Below, one piece after another: positions 55,222 through 63,470 of a stretch of DNA of 64,000 nt. The notes below the pieces were generated by a model that did not search any database, was not told where the DNA came from, and saw only the letters and a list, made by a program, of their open reading frames with translations. The stretch comes from Jonesia quinghaiensis DSM 15701 (GTDB lineage: Bacteria; Actinomycetota; Actinomycetes; Actinomycetales; Cellulomonadaceae), in assembly GCF_000423205.1 (NCBI RefSeq), contig NZ_AUHN01000005.1:372001-436000 (forward strand), written 5' to 3'. Position 1 is the first letter of the stretch, and every line of letters starts with the position of its first letter. A program made the translations under genes and the position numbers.

Positions 55222-58104
55222 TCACCCGGCGGTGAAGGAGAGGGTGTGCAACCGGATGTTTCCGGTGAGCGTCATCCGTAGGGTGCCGATGCGCGGTGCG
55301 TCGTTGCTCCATGTCAGGGGCAGGGCTGCTGTGTGCCAGGCGTACCGGCTGGCATCGGGTGTCACCCACGGTTCAGTGATTGTTCCCCGTGCAACGGGGT
55401 GTTGTGTGTCCTGTGCGAGGACCTCAACGGTGAGTCCGCCCGCGGGCCCTGCGGTATCGGTGGCCAGGGTTGCTGTAACACCATCCACGTCAGTGAGGTC
55501 AATGTCGTGGAAGTCGATGTAGCCGACATGGTGTCCACGAGCCACAGCCACGCAGTCGCCTTCTAGTTGGTTGACATCGGACAGCCTGACCTGGTGTGGT
55601 GTGTCAAAATCCGCTGCTAGTAGTGTCTGCCCAGCAACCGGTGTGGGGGAGGCATCTACGTCAATCACATGTTCTGTTGAGATGTGTTCGGTGCGGGCTG
55701 TTCCCACCCAGATACGGTAATCACCGCCTGCGATGTGTGTGCCGGTTCGTGGATCGTATGTTGTGAAGGCTTCGTGGTTGAGTTCAACGTTCACGGAGGC
55801 TGTTTCTCCGGGGGCGAGGTAAACCCGGTGGTACCCGGCGAGTCGGCGGGCTGGCGCCTGTGAGCGCACATGGGGTGCCCAGGTGTGACCAACGTAGATT
55901 TGGACGAGTTCAGCAACGGTGCGGTCGCTGGTGTTTGTGATGGTGACGGTTGCGTGAGTTGGCACTGTGGGGTTGCTGGGGTGCTCAGGTGTCGCGGTGG
56001 TGTGTAGTGCGAGCTCGGTGTAGGTCACTGTTCCGTAGTTCAGCCCTGTCCCGAACGCGAAAGCTGGTTCGCAGGTGTTGTACCAGTAGGTGCCCCCGGA
56101 GGCGATGATGTCGTAGTTCAAGATATGCGGGGGGCAGGTGTCGTCAGTCACCCATTCTTGTGCGAGGCGCCCGTATGGTTCGCTGGCACCGGTGAGGACA
56201 TCGGCGAGCCCGTTACCGAGTTCTTGCCCTGCGTGTGATGACCACACGATGGCGTCTGCTTGGTTGGCGATCTCTCCGAGCGCGTAGGGGTATGAGGAGA
56301 TGATGGCAAGGGTGACGGGGCGGCCACTTTCCTTGGCGATGCGCCACATGCGTTGGGCGGGCAGGGGAAGGTTGAGGTGTGGGCGGTCTTCTGTTTCTCG
56401 GCCTGACAGGTGGGGGTCGTTTCCGACGGTCAGGATGATGTGGTCGGCTTCAGAGCACAGTTGTTGTAACTGTTCGTCGGCGTTTCGTAGGGTGCGTAGG
56501 TCGAACCGTTCAGCCTGTTGTGGGTCAGTTGTGTCAGCGACGAGAAGGTGAGCCCCGTGTTGCACGCGGATCCATTTGCCTGAGCCGCGGTGGTTGAGTG
56601 AGACGGTGCCGTCTGAGTGGTGGTGCAGGGTGAATGCTTCGTGTGCGACCCATCCGCCGATGCGCGGTGAGGTTGCGCTGAGGATCCAGTCTGCGCCGCT
56701 CAGGTATTTTCCGGTGTTGGTGGAGCGTAGCGAGCTGATGCCGTCACCCCAGTCGGTGAGTTCCCAGCTTTCTTGGGCGTGTGCTTCTGCGGCGTTTGCG
56801 GATACGAGGCCGTCAGGGGTGGTAGTGAGGTACCCGTGTGCTGTGGGGGACCACAGTGCTATGTGGTCTGATCCGGTGGTATGGGTGACGTTGTTGGCGC
56901 CGTGCTGGGCTGCTAGGCCTTCGGTGATGCTTACCGTGTAGGGCGGTGTGCCGGAGTACCAGTCTGTGACGACGTGATTGGCGAAGGGACCGATGACAGC
57001 AACTTTTTCGTGCCTAAGCGGCAGGGCGCCATTGTTTTTGAGGAGGACAACACCTTTTGCTGCTGCTTCACGGGCGAGGGTGCGGTGTTCTGGCAGGTCG
57101 ATGTGTTCTGCCGTGATGGTGTTGTAGGGGTTGTCATTGGAGAATTCGCCGGTGAGAGCGCGCAGGTAGAGCATGCGGTACACGGCGGTGTTGATCTCTT
57201 CTTCGGTGATGAGACCTTGGTGTAGTGCGGCTGTGATGCGTTCGATGGTTGGTGTGGCATTGCGGTCGTTGTCGGTGAACGAGTCGACTCCGGCGTGGAG
57301 GAGAGCGGCGTGTGAGGCGATGTGGTCGGGGAAGTAGCGTTCTCCGTCAACGAGGTTTCCAGGTGCTGCAGCATCTGACACGACGGCGATGGGGTGTGGT
57401 GACCAGCTGCGCAGGGTGTTCAACAGTGATCGAGCTACGTGGTTTGGCCGGTCGTTGACGAGGTTGTATGACGGCATGACCGCACCGACGCATCCGGCTT
57501 CTAGGGGGCGCCGGAATGCGGGGTATTCGTATTCTTGAAGGACACGGGCGCGCATGTCGGAGGACGTGACAGCACGGTCAATTTCGTTGTTGTAGGCGAG
57601 AAAGTGTTTGAGGGTGGGAACGGTTTTCCAGATGCTTGGGTGGTCCCCGCGTAGGCCACGGGTGTAGGCGATGGCGCAGTCTGCGGTGAGGTGAGGGTCT
57701 TCGGAGTAGCCCTCTTCGTTGCGTCCCCACAGAGGGTGTCGCAGCGGGTTGACTACTGGTGCCCACACATTGAGTGAGACACTTGGGTTGCTTGTGTGTT
57801 TTGCTCGTACTTCTGTGGCGACAGCATCCCCGATGCGTTCAATGAGATCGAGATCCCACGTGGCGGCGAGCCCAATAGGCTGGGGAAAAACAGTAGCTGT
57901 GCCGAGCCAGGACAGGCCGTGGAGCGCTTCGGTGCCGGTGGTGAAGGCTGCGAGCTTGGGGTCTTCTATGGCGGGGGCAGCTTGGTGGAGGAGTGAGATT
58001 TTTTGGGGTGTTGACAGTCGCTGTACCAGGAGCGTTGCTGTCTCGTGGGCGTATGTGGATGCTGTCGGTGAGGATGGTTGGGGTGCGGTGTGTTGAGTTG
58101 TCAC
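55222..58104 (-). CDS. GH3 beta-glucosidase/beta-xylosidase with inserted beta-trefoil-like domain and C-terminal CBM6-like domain
   Basis: A 960-residue glycoside hydrolase of family 3. The N-terminal barrel has RNEEGYSEDP (128-137), LKHFLAYNNE and the nucleophile Asp244 in VVSDAAAPGN. The second domain begins with AKGVVLLKNNGALPL and is interrupted at about residues 405-530 by a repeat-like insertion (HGYLTTTPDGLVSAN, TNTGKYLSG, FTLHHHSDGTVSLNHRGSGKWI) that looks like a fascin/ricin-type beta-trefoil. A fibronectin-III-like domain and a CBM6-like beta-sandwich follow. There is no signal peptide, so it should act on imported oligosaccharides. It is divergent from the transporter operon across the LacI-operator region. 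Confidence 0.88.
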   Translation of the reverse strand: MTTQHTAPQPSSPTASTYAHETATLLVQRLSTPQKISLLHQAAPAIEDPKLAAFTTGTEALHGLSWLGTATVFPQPIGLAATWDLDLIERIGDAVATEVRAKHTSNPSVSLNVWAPVVNPLRHPLWGRNEEGYSEDPHLTADCAIAYTRGLRGDHPSIWKTVPTLKHFLAYNNEIDRAVTSSDMRARVLQEYEYPAFRRPLEAGCVGAVMPSYNLVNDRPNHVARSLLNTLRSWSPHPIAVVSDAAAPGNLVDGERYFPDHIASHAALLHAGVDSFTDNDRNATPTIERITAALHQGLITEEEINTAVYRMLYLRALTGEFSNDNPYNTITAEHIDLPEHRTLAREAAAKGVVLLKNNGALPLRHEKVAVIGPFANHVVTDWYSGTPPYTVSITEGLAAQHGANNVTHTTGSDHIALWSPTAHGYLTTTPDGLVSANAAEAHAQESWELTDWGDGISSLRSTNTGKYLSGADWILSATSPRIGGWVAHEAFTLHHHSDGTVSLNHRGSGKWIRVQHGAHLLVADTTDPQQAERFDLRTLRNADEQLQQLCSEADHIILTVGNDPHLSGRETEDRPHLNLPLPAQRMWRIAKESGRPVTLAIISSYPYALGEIANQADAIVWSSHAGQELGNGLADVLTGASEPYGRLAQEWVTDDTCPPHILNYDIIASGGTYWYNTCEPAFAFGTGLNYGTVTYTELALHTTATPEHPSNPTVPTHATVTITNTSDRTVAELVQIYVGHTWAPHVRSQAPARRLAGYHRVYLAPGETASVNVELNHEAFTTYDPRTGTHIAGGDYRIWVGTARTEHISTEHVIDVDASPTPVAGQTLLAADFDTPHQVRLSDVNQLEGDCVAVARGHHVGYIDFHDIDLTDVDGVTATLATDTAGPAGGLTVEVLAQDTQHPVARGTITEPWVTPDASRYAWHTAALPLTWSNDAPRIGTLRMTLTGNIRLHTLSFTAG

Positions 58105-58210
58105 TGGTGGCCCTCGGTGCGTGAGTCAGGTAGGGGACGGGTGGGCGTCATTGCGCGATCCCGTGGTGGCCCACTATATGCCAGTATGACGGGTGAAGAC
58201 TAGTAGTTAC

Positions 58211-58224
58211 TCGAAACGGTTCGA
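58211..58224. promoter_or_regulatory. LacI-type operator 1
   Basis: TCGAAACGGTTCGA, palindromic with the central CG of LacI-family operators. It shares the pattern TCGAA-N-CG-N-TTCGA with operator 2, about 145 bp away, a spacing that could permit DNA looping. It is about 107 bp from the GH3 start. Confidence 0.7.
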
Positions 58225-58331
58225 CATGCTGGTGCGGTCGGCGTAGGCCCCTGATGTCTAGGGTGTTTCTGCAGAACAGCCTAGATAACATAACGGTTTG
58301 GTGATCGTTAGTGAATTAATTCCCGCGCCCC

Positions 58332-58361
58332 TTGCCGCATAGGTGTGCGGTGCGCTAAAGT
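58332..58361 (+). promoter_or_regulatory. Sigma-70-type promoter of the binding-protein operon
   Basis: TTGCCG (58332-58337), an 18-base spacer and TAAAGT (58356-58361). Transcription should start near 58368, directly at operator 2. Confidence 0.6.
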
Positions 58362-58368
58362 CCACTTA

Positions 58369-58382
58369 TCGAATCGCTTCGA
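58369..58382. promoter_or_regulatory. LacI-type operator 2, overlapping the transcript start
   Basis: TCGAATCGCTTCGA, the same palindromic pattern as operator 1. An additional 9-bp inverted repeat GAATCGCTT/AAGCGATTC (58371-58379 with 58389-58397) overlaps it and may be a second binding register or an RNA hairpin. Confidence 0.75.
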
Positions 58383-58447
58383 CGGTGTAAGCGATTCCAC
58401 AAAAAGCACACATGTGCTGCGTATCCACAACGAAGTGAAGGACGCTC

Positions 58448-60130
58448 ATGAACACTCAGCGTGAAGGATCGACATTCTTAAACGCGCCGATCAACCGCCG
58501 ATCATTTCTGGGCCTGCTCGCAGCAGGTGCCGCAACGATCGGTGTCCCCTCATTGCTTGCATCGTGCGCTCAAAGCGAACCATTACCCGGAGACAGCGCA
58601 AAGGGCGGTGGAGGAGCCCCTACCGCAACTTCAGACGGTTCAATTGCTCCCAGCTACCAGCCCATCCAATACGTTGAACCTGACTTCCCCTCAGTAAACG
58701 GCACGTTGCCGGGATACACCAGCCGTCCAGATTTCGTCAAAGCGTATGACGCGCCACCGGGAAGCGGCGTCACGATCACAGCTGCAGCGCCAACATGGTC
58801 GCCCATCCCGGATACTAAGGGGCAGTACTTCACCGCAATCAACGAAGCTATCGGCAACACTATTGACCTGAATCTCCTGTCTGGGAACGACATTTGGGAC
58901 ATCGCTCAGACCCGATTAGCAGATGCCAACTCCCTGCCTGACTGGTTCGCTCTCCCTACATGGACGGTTTCAGGTAACGCAAAGTTCGGTTCTGAGATCG
59001 CGCCGGCAGTGTTCGAGGACCTCACATCACACCTCACCGGTGACAAGGTCCTTGAGTACCCTCACCTAGCCAACATCCCCACGGAAGCGTGGATGAACTC
59101 GAGTTGGGAAAACAAGATCTACGCGATCCCCATGCCTGGTGGCGCACTCGATATGACCTACTTTTACCGCAAGGACCTTCTGGCAGAAAAAGGCATCACT
59201 GAGGTTGCCCCCACCAGCATCGACGATCTCTTTGCCATGTACAAAGAAATCAACGACCCAGGTGCTGGACGCTACGCCACCCTCAACCCATGGACTGCAC
59301 TGACGAACATCGCCTTCGGGGTGCAATCAGGGTGGACCGTCATTGACGGCAAAGTTATCCACCGCATGGAAACCGACAACTACTTCGACTGCCTTGACTT
59401 CGTGGCCAAATGCTACAAAGAAAACCTCGTCCACCCCGACGATTCGGCTGGTCGCCAAACATTCCTTGACGGCAACGTCTACTTCAATGGTGACGGGCTA
59501 GGAGGGTGGCGAGAAATGGTCGCCAGCCAAGTCGGCGTCAATGAGACCTTTGAGATGGACGCTGTTGTTCCGTTCGGCTACAACGGTGGCGAACCTGTCT
59601 ACTGGCGTGCAGCGCCCGCCTCATTCTGGTCCTTCATCAAAAAGGGAATCGGTGAGGAAAAGATCAAGGCCATCCTCACATCGGCAGACTTCCTTGCCGC
59701 ACCATACGGAACCGAAGAATACGATCTCGTGGCCAACGGTGTCGAAGGGGTGCACTACAACCTCGGGGAAGTCGGCGAACCGGTGAAAACAGAACTCGGC
59801 AACACAGAGGTTGTCCCCTCATACATGTTCCTTGCTTCACCTCCAGGAGTCGCTGCTGACTTCCAGTACCCCGGATACGTGGAAACATACTCCGCCTACT
59901 CAGCGGCCGCTGGCCAATACATCAAGTCCTCGCCTTTCCTAGGAATCAACGTCGTTGTACCAGACGAGTACCGGGACATTGAAGCAGGTATTTCAGACTT
60001 GGAAACCGAAGTCCAGCGTGGACGCGCATCCATTGATGTTATGCGTGAACGAGTGGACCAGTGGCGCAAAGATGGTGGAGACGCCCTGCGTGACTACTAC
60101 AAGAAAATCCTAGACGAACTTCCCGCGTGA
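58448..60130 (+). CDS. Extracellular solute-binding lipoprotein (LplA-type, carbohydrate ABC importer)
   Basis: A 560-residue family 1 binding protein. A Tat-like NRRSFLG motif (residues 16-22), hydrophobic run and lipobox LASC (Cys40) predict export, possibly folded, and lipid anchoring. A Gly/Ala/Ser linker leads into the two-lobed binding domain; DGSIAPSYQPIQYV, WMNSSWENKIYAIPMPG and FWSFIKKGIGEEKIKAILTSADFL are typical of LplA/YtcQ proteins, which bind plant oligosaccharides such as rhamnogalacturonan or hemicellulose fragments. ATG 58448 has AAGGA 7 nt upstream. It heads a three-gene import operon whose ATPase must be a shared MsmK-type protein encoded elsewhere. Confidence 0.87.
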   Translation: MNTQREGSTFLNAPINRRSFLGLLAAGAATIGVPSLLASCAQSEPLPGDSAKGGGGAPTATSDGSIAPSYQPIQYVEPDFPSVNGTLPGYTSRPDFVKAYDAPPGSGVTITAAAPTWSPIPDTKGQYFTAINEAIGNTIDLNLLSGNDIWDIAQTRLADANSLPDWFALPTWTVSGNAKFGSEIAPAVFEDLTSHLTGDKVLEYPHLANIPTEAWMNSSWENKIYAIPMPGGALDMTYFYRKDLLAEKGITEVAPTSIDDLFAMYKEINDPGAGRYATLNPWTALTNIAFGVQSGWTVIDGKVIHRMETDNYFDCLDFVAKCYKENLVHPDDSAGRQTFLDGNVYFNGDGLGGWREMVASQVGVNETFEMDAVVPFGYNGGEPVYWRAAPASFWSFIKKGIGEEKIKAILTSADFLAAPYGTEEYDLVANGVEGVHYNLGEVGEPVKTELGNTEVVPSYMFLASPPGVAADFQYPGYVETYSAYSAAAGQYIKSSPFLGINVVVPDEYRDIEAGISDLETEVQRGRASIDVMRERVDQWRKDGGDALRDYYKKILDELPA

Positions 60131-61182
60131 CATCCGTCAACGAGGCCGACACAACGTCCTCTACACATGGGGTGCCCGAACGTGTGGGCACCCCAGTGCG
60201 GGGGGCGGGGGGACGAGGTATGACCACCACCCACCACGAGCCCTACACCGGTGAGATCCCGGTCCGTAGGATTACCCTGTGGCAAAAAATCGTGCGAGAC
60301 CGCACATTCATCATTATGACGATCCCCGCGGTCGTCCTTATTATCGTTTTTAACTACATCCCGATGATCGGGAACATAGGAGCATTCCAGGACTACAACC
60401 CCTACGGGGGTGTCACTGGCAGTCCATGGGTTGGGTTCGAGAACTTTCTTGATGTTCTCACCTCAGCATCATTCGCCAACGCCTTGAAGAACACCCTCCT
60501 CATTACGTTGTTTTCGCTCTTGTTCTACTTCCCAGTCCCCATCTTTCTTGCGGTGCTCATGAACTCCATTCTGAGCACCAAAGTCAGGACTGTCGTGCAG
60601 TCGGTCATCTACCTGCCACACTTCTTCTCTTGGGTTCTGGTTATCACGATCTTCCAACAGTTCGTGGGTGGGGCAAGCCCGCTTTCCCAGTGGATGATCC
60701 GCAACGGGGAGGGGCCGTTACAGATCATGACCAACCCTGACTCATTCATTGCTCTGGTCACCACCCAAGCGATCTGGAAAGACGCAGGGTGGGGAATGAT
60801 CATCTTCTTGGCGGCAATCTCAACGGTGAACCCCAGCTTGTACGAAGCAGCAGTCGTAGACGGGGCAGGAAAAATGCGCCGCCTCTGGCACATCACGTTG
60901 CCAGCGTTGCGACCGGTCATCATTTTGCTTCTCATCTTGCGTCTTGGGGACTCGCTCAACGTGGGGTTCGAGCAAATGTACCTCCAACGTGACGCGGTCG
61001 GATCAGGGGCATCCGATGTCCTCGATACTTTCGTGTATTTCGAAGGTATTCAGTATTCCAAGTGGGGATTCGCACTCGCAGCTGGACTGATGAAGGGGAT
61101 CGTTGCGCTCTTGTTGGTTCTTGGTGCGAACAACCTTGCTCACCGTATGGGTGAAGCCGGCGTCTACCAGAAGGCGGGATAA
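60127..61182 (+). CDS. Carbohydrate ABC transporter permease (LplB/YteP type)
   Basis: A 351-residue permease with six helices and the EAA coupling loop (SLYEAAVVDGAGKMRRLWHITLPALRPVI as motifs). The opening WQKIVRDRTFIIMTIPAVVLIIVFNYIPM and IGAFQDYNPYGG are typical of the LplB group. GTG 60127 overlaps the binding-protein stop (GTGA) but lacks a ribosome binding site and adds 31 non-conserved residues; ATG 60220, with GGGGG 7 nt upstream, is an equally likely start. Confidence 0.87.
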   Translation: MTSVNEADTTSSTHGVPERVGTPVRGAGGRGMTTTHHEPYTGEIPVRRITLWQKIVRDRTFIIMTIPAVVLIIVFNYIPMIGNIGAFQDYNPYGGVTGSPWVGFENFLDVLTSASFANALKNTLLITLFSLLFYFPVPIFLAVLMNSILSTKVRTVVQSVIYLPHFFSWVLVITIFQQFVGGASPLSQWMIRNGEGPLQIMTNPDSFIALVTTQAIWKDAGWGMIIFLAAISTVNPSLYEAAVVDGAGKMRRLWHITLPALRPVIILLLILRLGDSLNVGFEQMYLQRDAVGSGASDVLDTFVYFEGIQYSKWGFALAAGLMKGIVALLLVLGANNLAHRMGEAGVYQKAG

Positions 61183-61184
61183 TA

Positions 61185-62192
61185 GTGTCTGTTGAACTAT
61201 CTGAAGCGGCCCGTGGGCCACAAAAAGTGTTCACCCCGCCAGAGATTGCGGTGCTCCCCATTGATCACCGCATTGATGGGCTCCCGAATCAGCGCCGACA
61301 CCGCAACCCCAATCGGCCAGTCTGGGAAGAAAGCCCGTCCACGTGGGGTCTCATCGGTAAGTTCCTTATCCTGACGGTTGTTGTGGGGATTGTTGCGATT
61401 CCGATGTGGGGGATCGTGGTGACCTCGTTGTCTGACGCGAAAACGGTCCAGGACTCAGGTGGTCTTGTGCTGTTGCCGAAGGGAATTACCTTCGCGTCAT
61501 ACGTTCAGTTGTTGTCCGGGGGCGTTGTTGCCAAGGCGGCCTGGGTGTCTGTGATTGTCACCGTGACTGGTACGGTCATCGCCACGACGGTGTCGGCTCT
61601 CGCAGCGTACGGGCTGTCGAAACCGGGCACCGCACTGCACCGCCCGATTCTGTTCCTCTTCATCATTACGATGTTCTTCTCGGCCGGCCTTATTCCTACG
61701 TATTTGTGGATCTCATCATTGGGTCTTCGAAACAGTTTGTGGGCCCTTATTTTGCCGACCTGTGTTTCTGCGTTCAATCTGCTGATTATGCGTAACTTCT
61801 TCATGGGGATTGATACCGGAATTATTGAAGCTGCACGTATTGACGGAGCATCAGAGTGGAGGATTCTCTTCTCCATCGTCATGCCGATGTCCAAGGCTGT
61901 GACAGCTGTGATCGCCCTGTTTTATGGGGTGGGCTTTTGGAACGCGTTCTTTAACGCTGTGCTCTATATCGACGATTCATCAAAGTGGCCGTTACAGATG
62001 GTTTTACGCCAGTATGTGCTTCAAGGTCAGTCGATTCCAGGGGTGGACTTCACCGTTGCACAGGGTGAAATGAACACCGTGTCACTCAAAATGGCCATCA
62101 TGGTACTGGCAGTATTGCCTATCCTAGTGGTGTACCCGTTTGTCCAAAGGCACTTCACCAAGGGAGTGATCTTCGGGGCAATCAAGGGTTGA
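61185..62192 (+). CDS. Carbohydrate ABC transporter permease (LplC/YtcP type)
   Basis: A 335-residue permease, partner of the preceding gene. A hydrophilic N-terminal segment of about 60 residues precedes six helices. The EAA loop reads IIEAARIDGASEWRILFSIVMPMSKAV, and the family ending VYPFVQRHFTKGVIFGAIKG is intact. GTG 61185 begins 2 bp after the previous stop. Two hairpins follow, ending the operon. Confidence 0.88.
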   Translation: MSVELSEAARGPQKVFTPPEIAVLPIDHRIDGLPNQRRHRNPNRPVWEESPSTWGLIGKFLILTVVVGIVAIPMWGIVVTSLSDAKTVQDSGGLVLLPKGITFASYVQLLSGGVVAKAAWVSVIVTVTGTVIATTVSALAAYGLSKPGTALHRPILFLFIITMFFSAGLIPTYLWISSLGLRNSLWALILPTCVSAFNLLIMRNFFMGIDTGIIEAARIDGASEWRILFSIVMPMSKAVTAVIALFYGVGFWNAFFNAVLYIDDSSKWPLQMVLRQYVLQGQSIPGVDFTVAQGEMNTVSLKMAIMVLAVLPILVVYPFVQRHFTKGVIFGAIKG

Positions 62193-62197
62193 TGACT

Positions 62198-62234
62198 GAT
62201 GCCCGCCGTAGGTGCGCGACTCGCGGCGGGCATC
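62198..62234 (+). terminator. First hairpin after the import operon
   Basis: Perfect 11-bp stem GATGCCCGCCG (62198-62208) with its complement 62224-62234 and a 15-nt loop, 6 nt after the permease stop. Confidence 0.65.
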
Positions 62235-62316
62235 ACCATGGTGAGGTGACTGCCGTGCATGGTGTCACCTTAGCCAGTACCTGGCGCGTTGAGCGCCACG
62301 GGGGAGAGGGAAAGCA

Positions 62317-62348
62317 GGGCGGGAGGTTCCGGGGGGAACCTCCCGCCC
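62317..62348. terminator. Second, bidirectional hairpin between import operon and lacI-type gene
   Basis: Perfect 14-bp inverted repeat (62317-62330 and 62335-62348) with a GGGG loop and a T-rich tail (TTCCTTGTG) on the plus side. It can also stop the convergent lacI-type transcript. Confidence 0.8.
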
Positions 62349-62417
62349 TTCCTTGTGTGGTGTGCGGGGTGCTGTTCACTCACCAGGTGACGGTGGATGA
62401 ACTGCAGATCAGAGTGG

Positions 62418-63470
62418 TTACATCAGTCCGATTGACGCGGTGTCGCCCGAGGTGTTTTCTGCCGCGCTGTGGAGTGTTGCTGTGGTTGCTCGTTGGGTGA
62501 GCTCAGCGGCGAGCAGTCGTGTTTCGGCTGGTTGTTCTGGGTCGCTGAGTCGTTGCATGGCCATGTCGACAGCGACTTTCCCAATGGCGGTGGCGGGGAT
62601 TGTCACTGAGGTGAGCGGTTGTGGCTGGGACGTTGCTAGGTGTTGTGGGCAAATCGCGACCACTGAGATGTCCTCTGGGATGGCGCGCCCGGTGTCTCGC
62701 AGTGCGGCGACCACGTGGGGTAGCGCTGCTTCGTTGTGGACAACCAGCCCAGTGATATCGGGGGCTTTGCGTAGCAATTCGGTGACGCTTTGGTGGGCGC
62801 CAACTTCGGATGCTTCGCAGGGGATTGCTGTGAAGGTGACCCCTTTGCTGGTTGCTTCGTAGTGCGCCCCGGAGAGGGTGCGGTCCCAGAAGGAGGTGTG
62901 GCGTTGCCACACGGCAGTGGGTGCTCCGAGCATCCCGATGCGGGTGTGTCCGAGGTGAGCAAGGTGGCGTATGGTGGCTGCCCCCGCCCCAAAGAAGTCG
63001 AGGTCCACGCAGGAGAGTCCGGCGTTGTCGCGGGGTAGCCCAATGAGGACTGCGGGTTGTCTCGCCGCTTTGAGGAGGGGGATACGTGGGTCGTCTTCTT
63101 CAATGTCCATGGCGATGATGGCATCCACCATTGATCCTGATGAGACCCTGTCTATCCCTGTGGCGTCTTCTTGGGTGAGGAGTAGAACGTCGTAGTTGTG
63201 GTTGCGTGCTGCGGTGACAACGCCGGTTACGAACTCCATGATGACGTTGACGTTGACCGCAACGCGCAAGGGCGCGACGAGAGCGATGACGTTGGTGCGT
63301 GATGAGGCTAGTGCTCGTGCTCCAGCATGAGGGCGATAACCGAGGTCTCGGATTGCTTTTTCAACGCGGGCCCGTGTGGGGCCCGAGATGGGGCGTTTTC
63401 CGCTCAGTACGTATGAGACAGTCGAGGTTGAAACCCCGGCTGCTTTCGCTACATCATCAATTGTGGCCAT
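62418..63470 (-). CDS. LacI-family transcriptional regulator of the glycan locus
   Basis: A 350-residue repressor. The N-terminal helix-turn-helix reads ATIDDVAKAAGVSTSTVSYVLSGKRPISG, the hinge SGPTRARVEKAIRDLGYRPHAGARAL contains the minor-groove Leu/Ala region, and a periplasmic-binding-protein-like ligand domain follows (SMVDAIIAMDIEEDD, NEAALPHVVAALRDTG, DISVVAI). ATG 63470 is preferred as it begins exactly at the family N-terminus; GTG 63497 would add nine residues including three histidines. It overlaps the GH95 stop by 14 bp, so it is translated from the same mRNA. The two TCGAA-N-CG-N-TTCGA palindromes upstream of the import operon are its likely targets. Confidence 0.88.
   Translation of the reverse strand: MATIDDVAKAAGVSTSTVSYVLSGKRPISGPTRARVEKAIRDLGYRPHAGARALASSRTNVIALVAPLRVAVNVNVIMEFVTGVVTAARNHNYDVLLLTQEDATGIDRVSSGSMVDAIIAMDIEEDDPRIPLLKAARQPAVLIGLPRDNAGLSCVDLDFFGAGAATIRHLAHLGHTRIGMLGAPTAVWQRHTSFWDRTLSGAHYEATSKGVTFTAIPCEASEVGAHQSVTELLRKAPDITGLVVHNEAALPHVVAALRDTGRAIPEDISVVAICPQHLATSQPQPLTSVTIPATAIGKVAVDMAMQRLSDPEQPAETRLLAAELTQRATTATLHSAAENTSGDTASIGLM

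Larger units (their letters stand above)
58105..58447. other. Divergent regulatory region of the glycan locus
   Basis: A 343-bp intergenic region between the GH3 gene and the binding-protein gene. It contains two near-identical 14-bp palindromes, a sigma-70 promoter and a 9-bp inverted repeat (separate entries). No convincing ORF. Confidence 0.7.

Noticed and set aside
62189-62500. 103-residue plus-strand frame after the second permease
   Set aside because: It contains two terminator hairpins and overlaps the end of the LacI gene antisense; no conserved motif.
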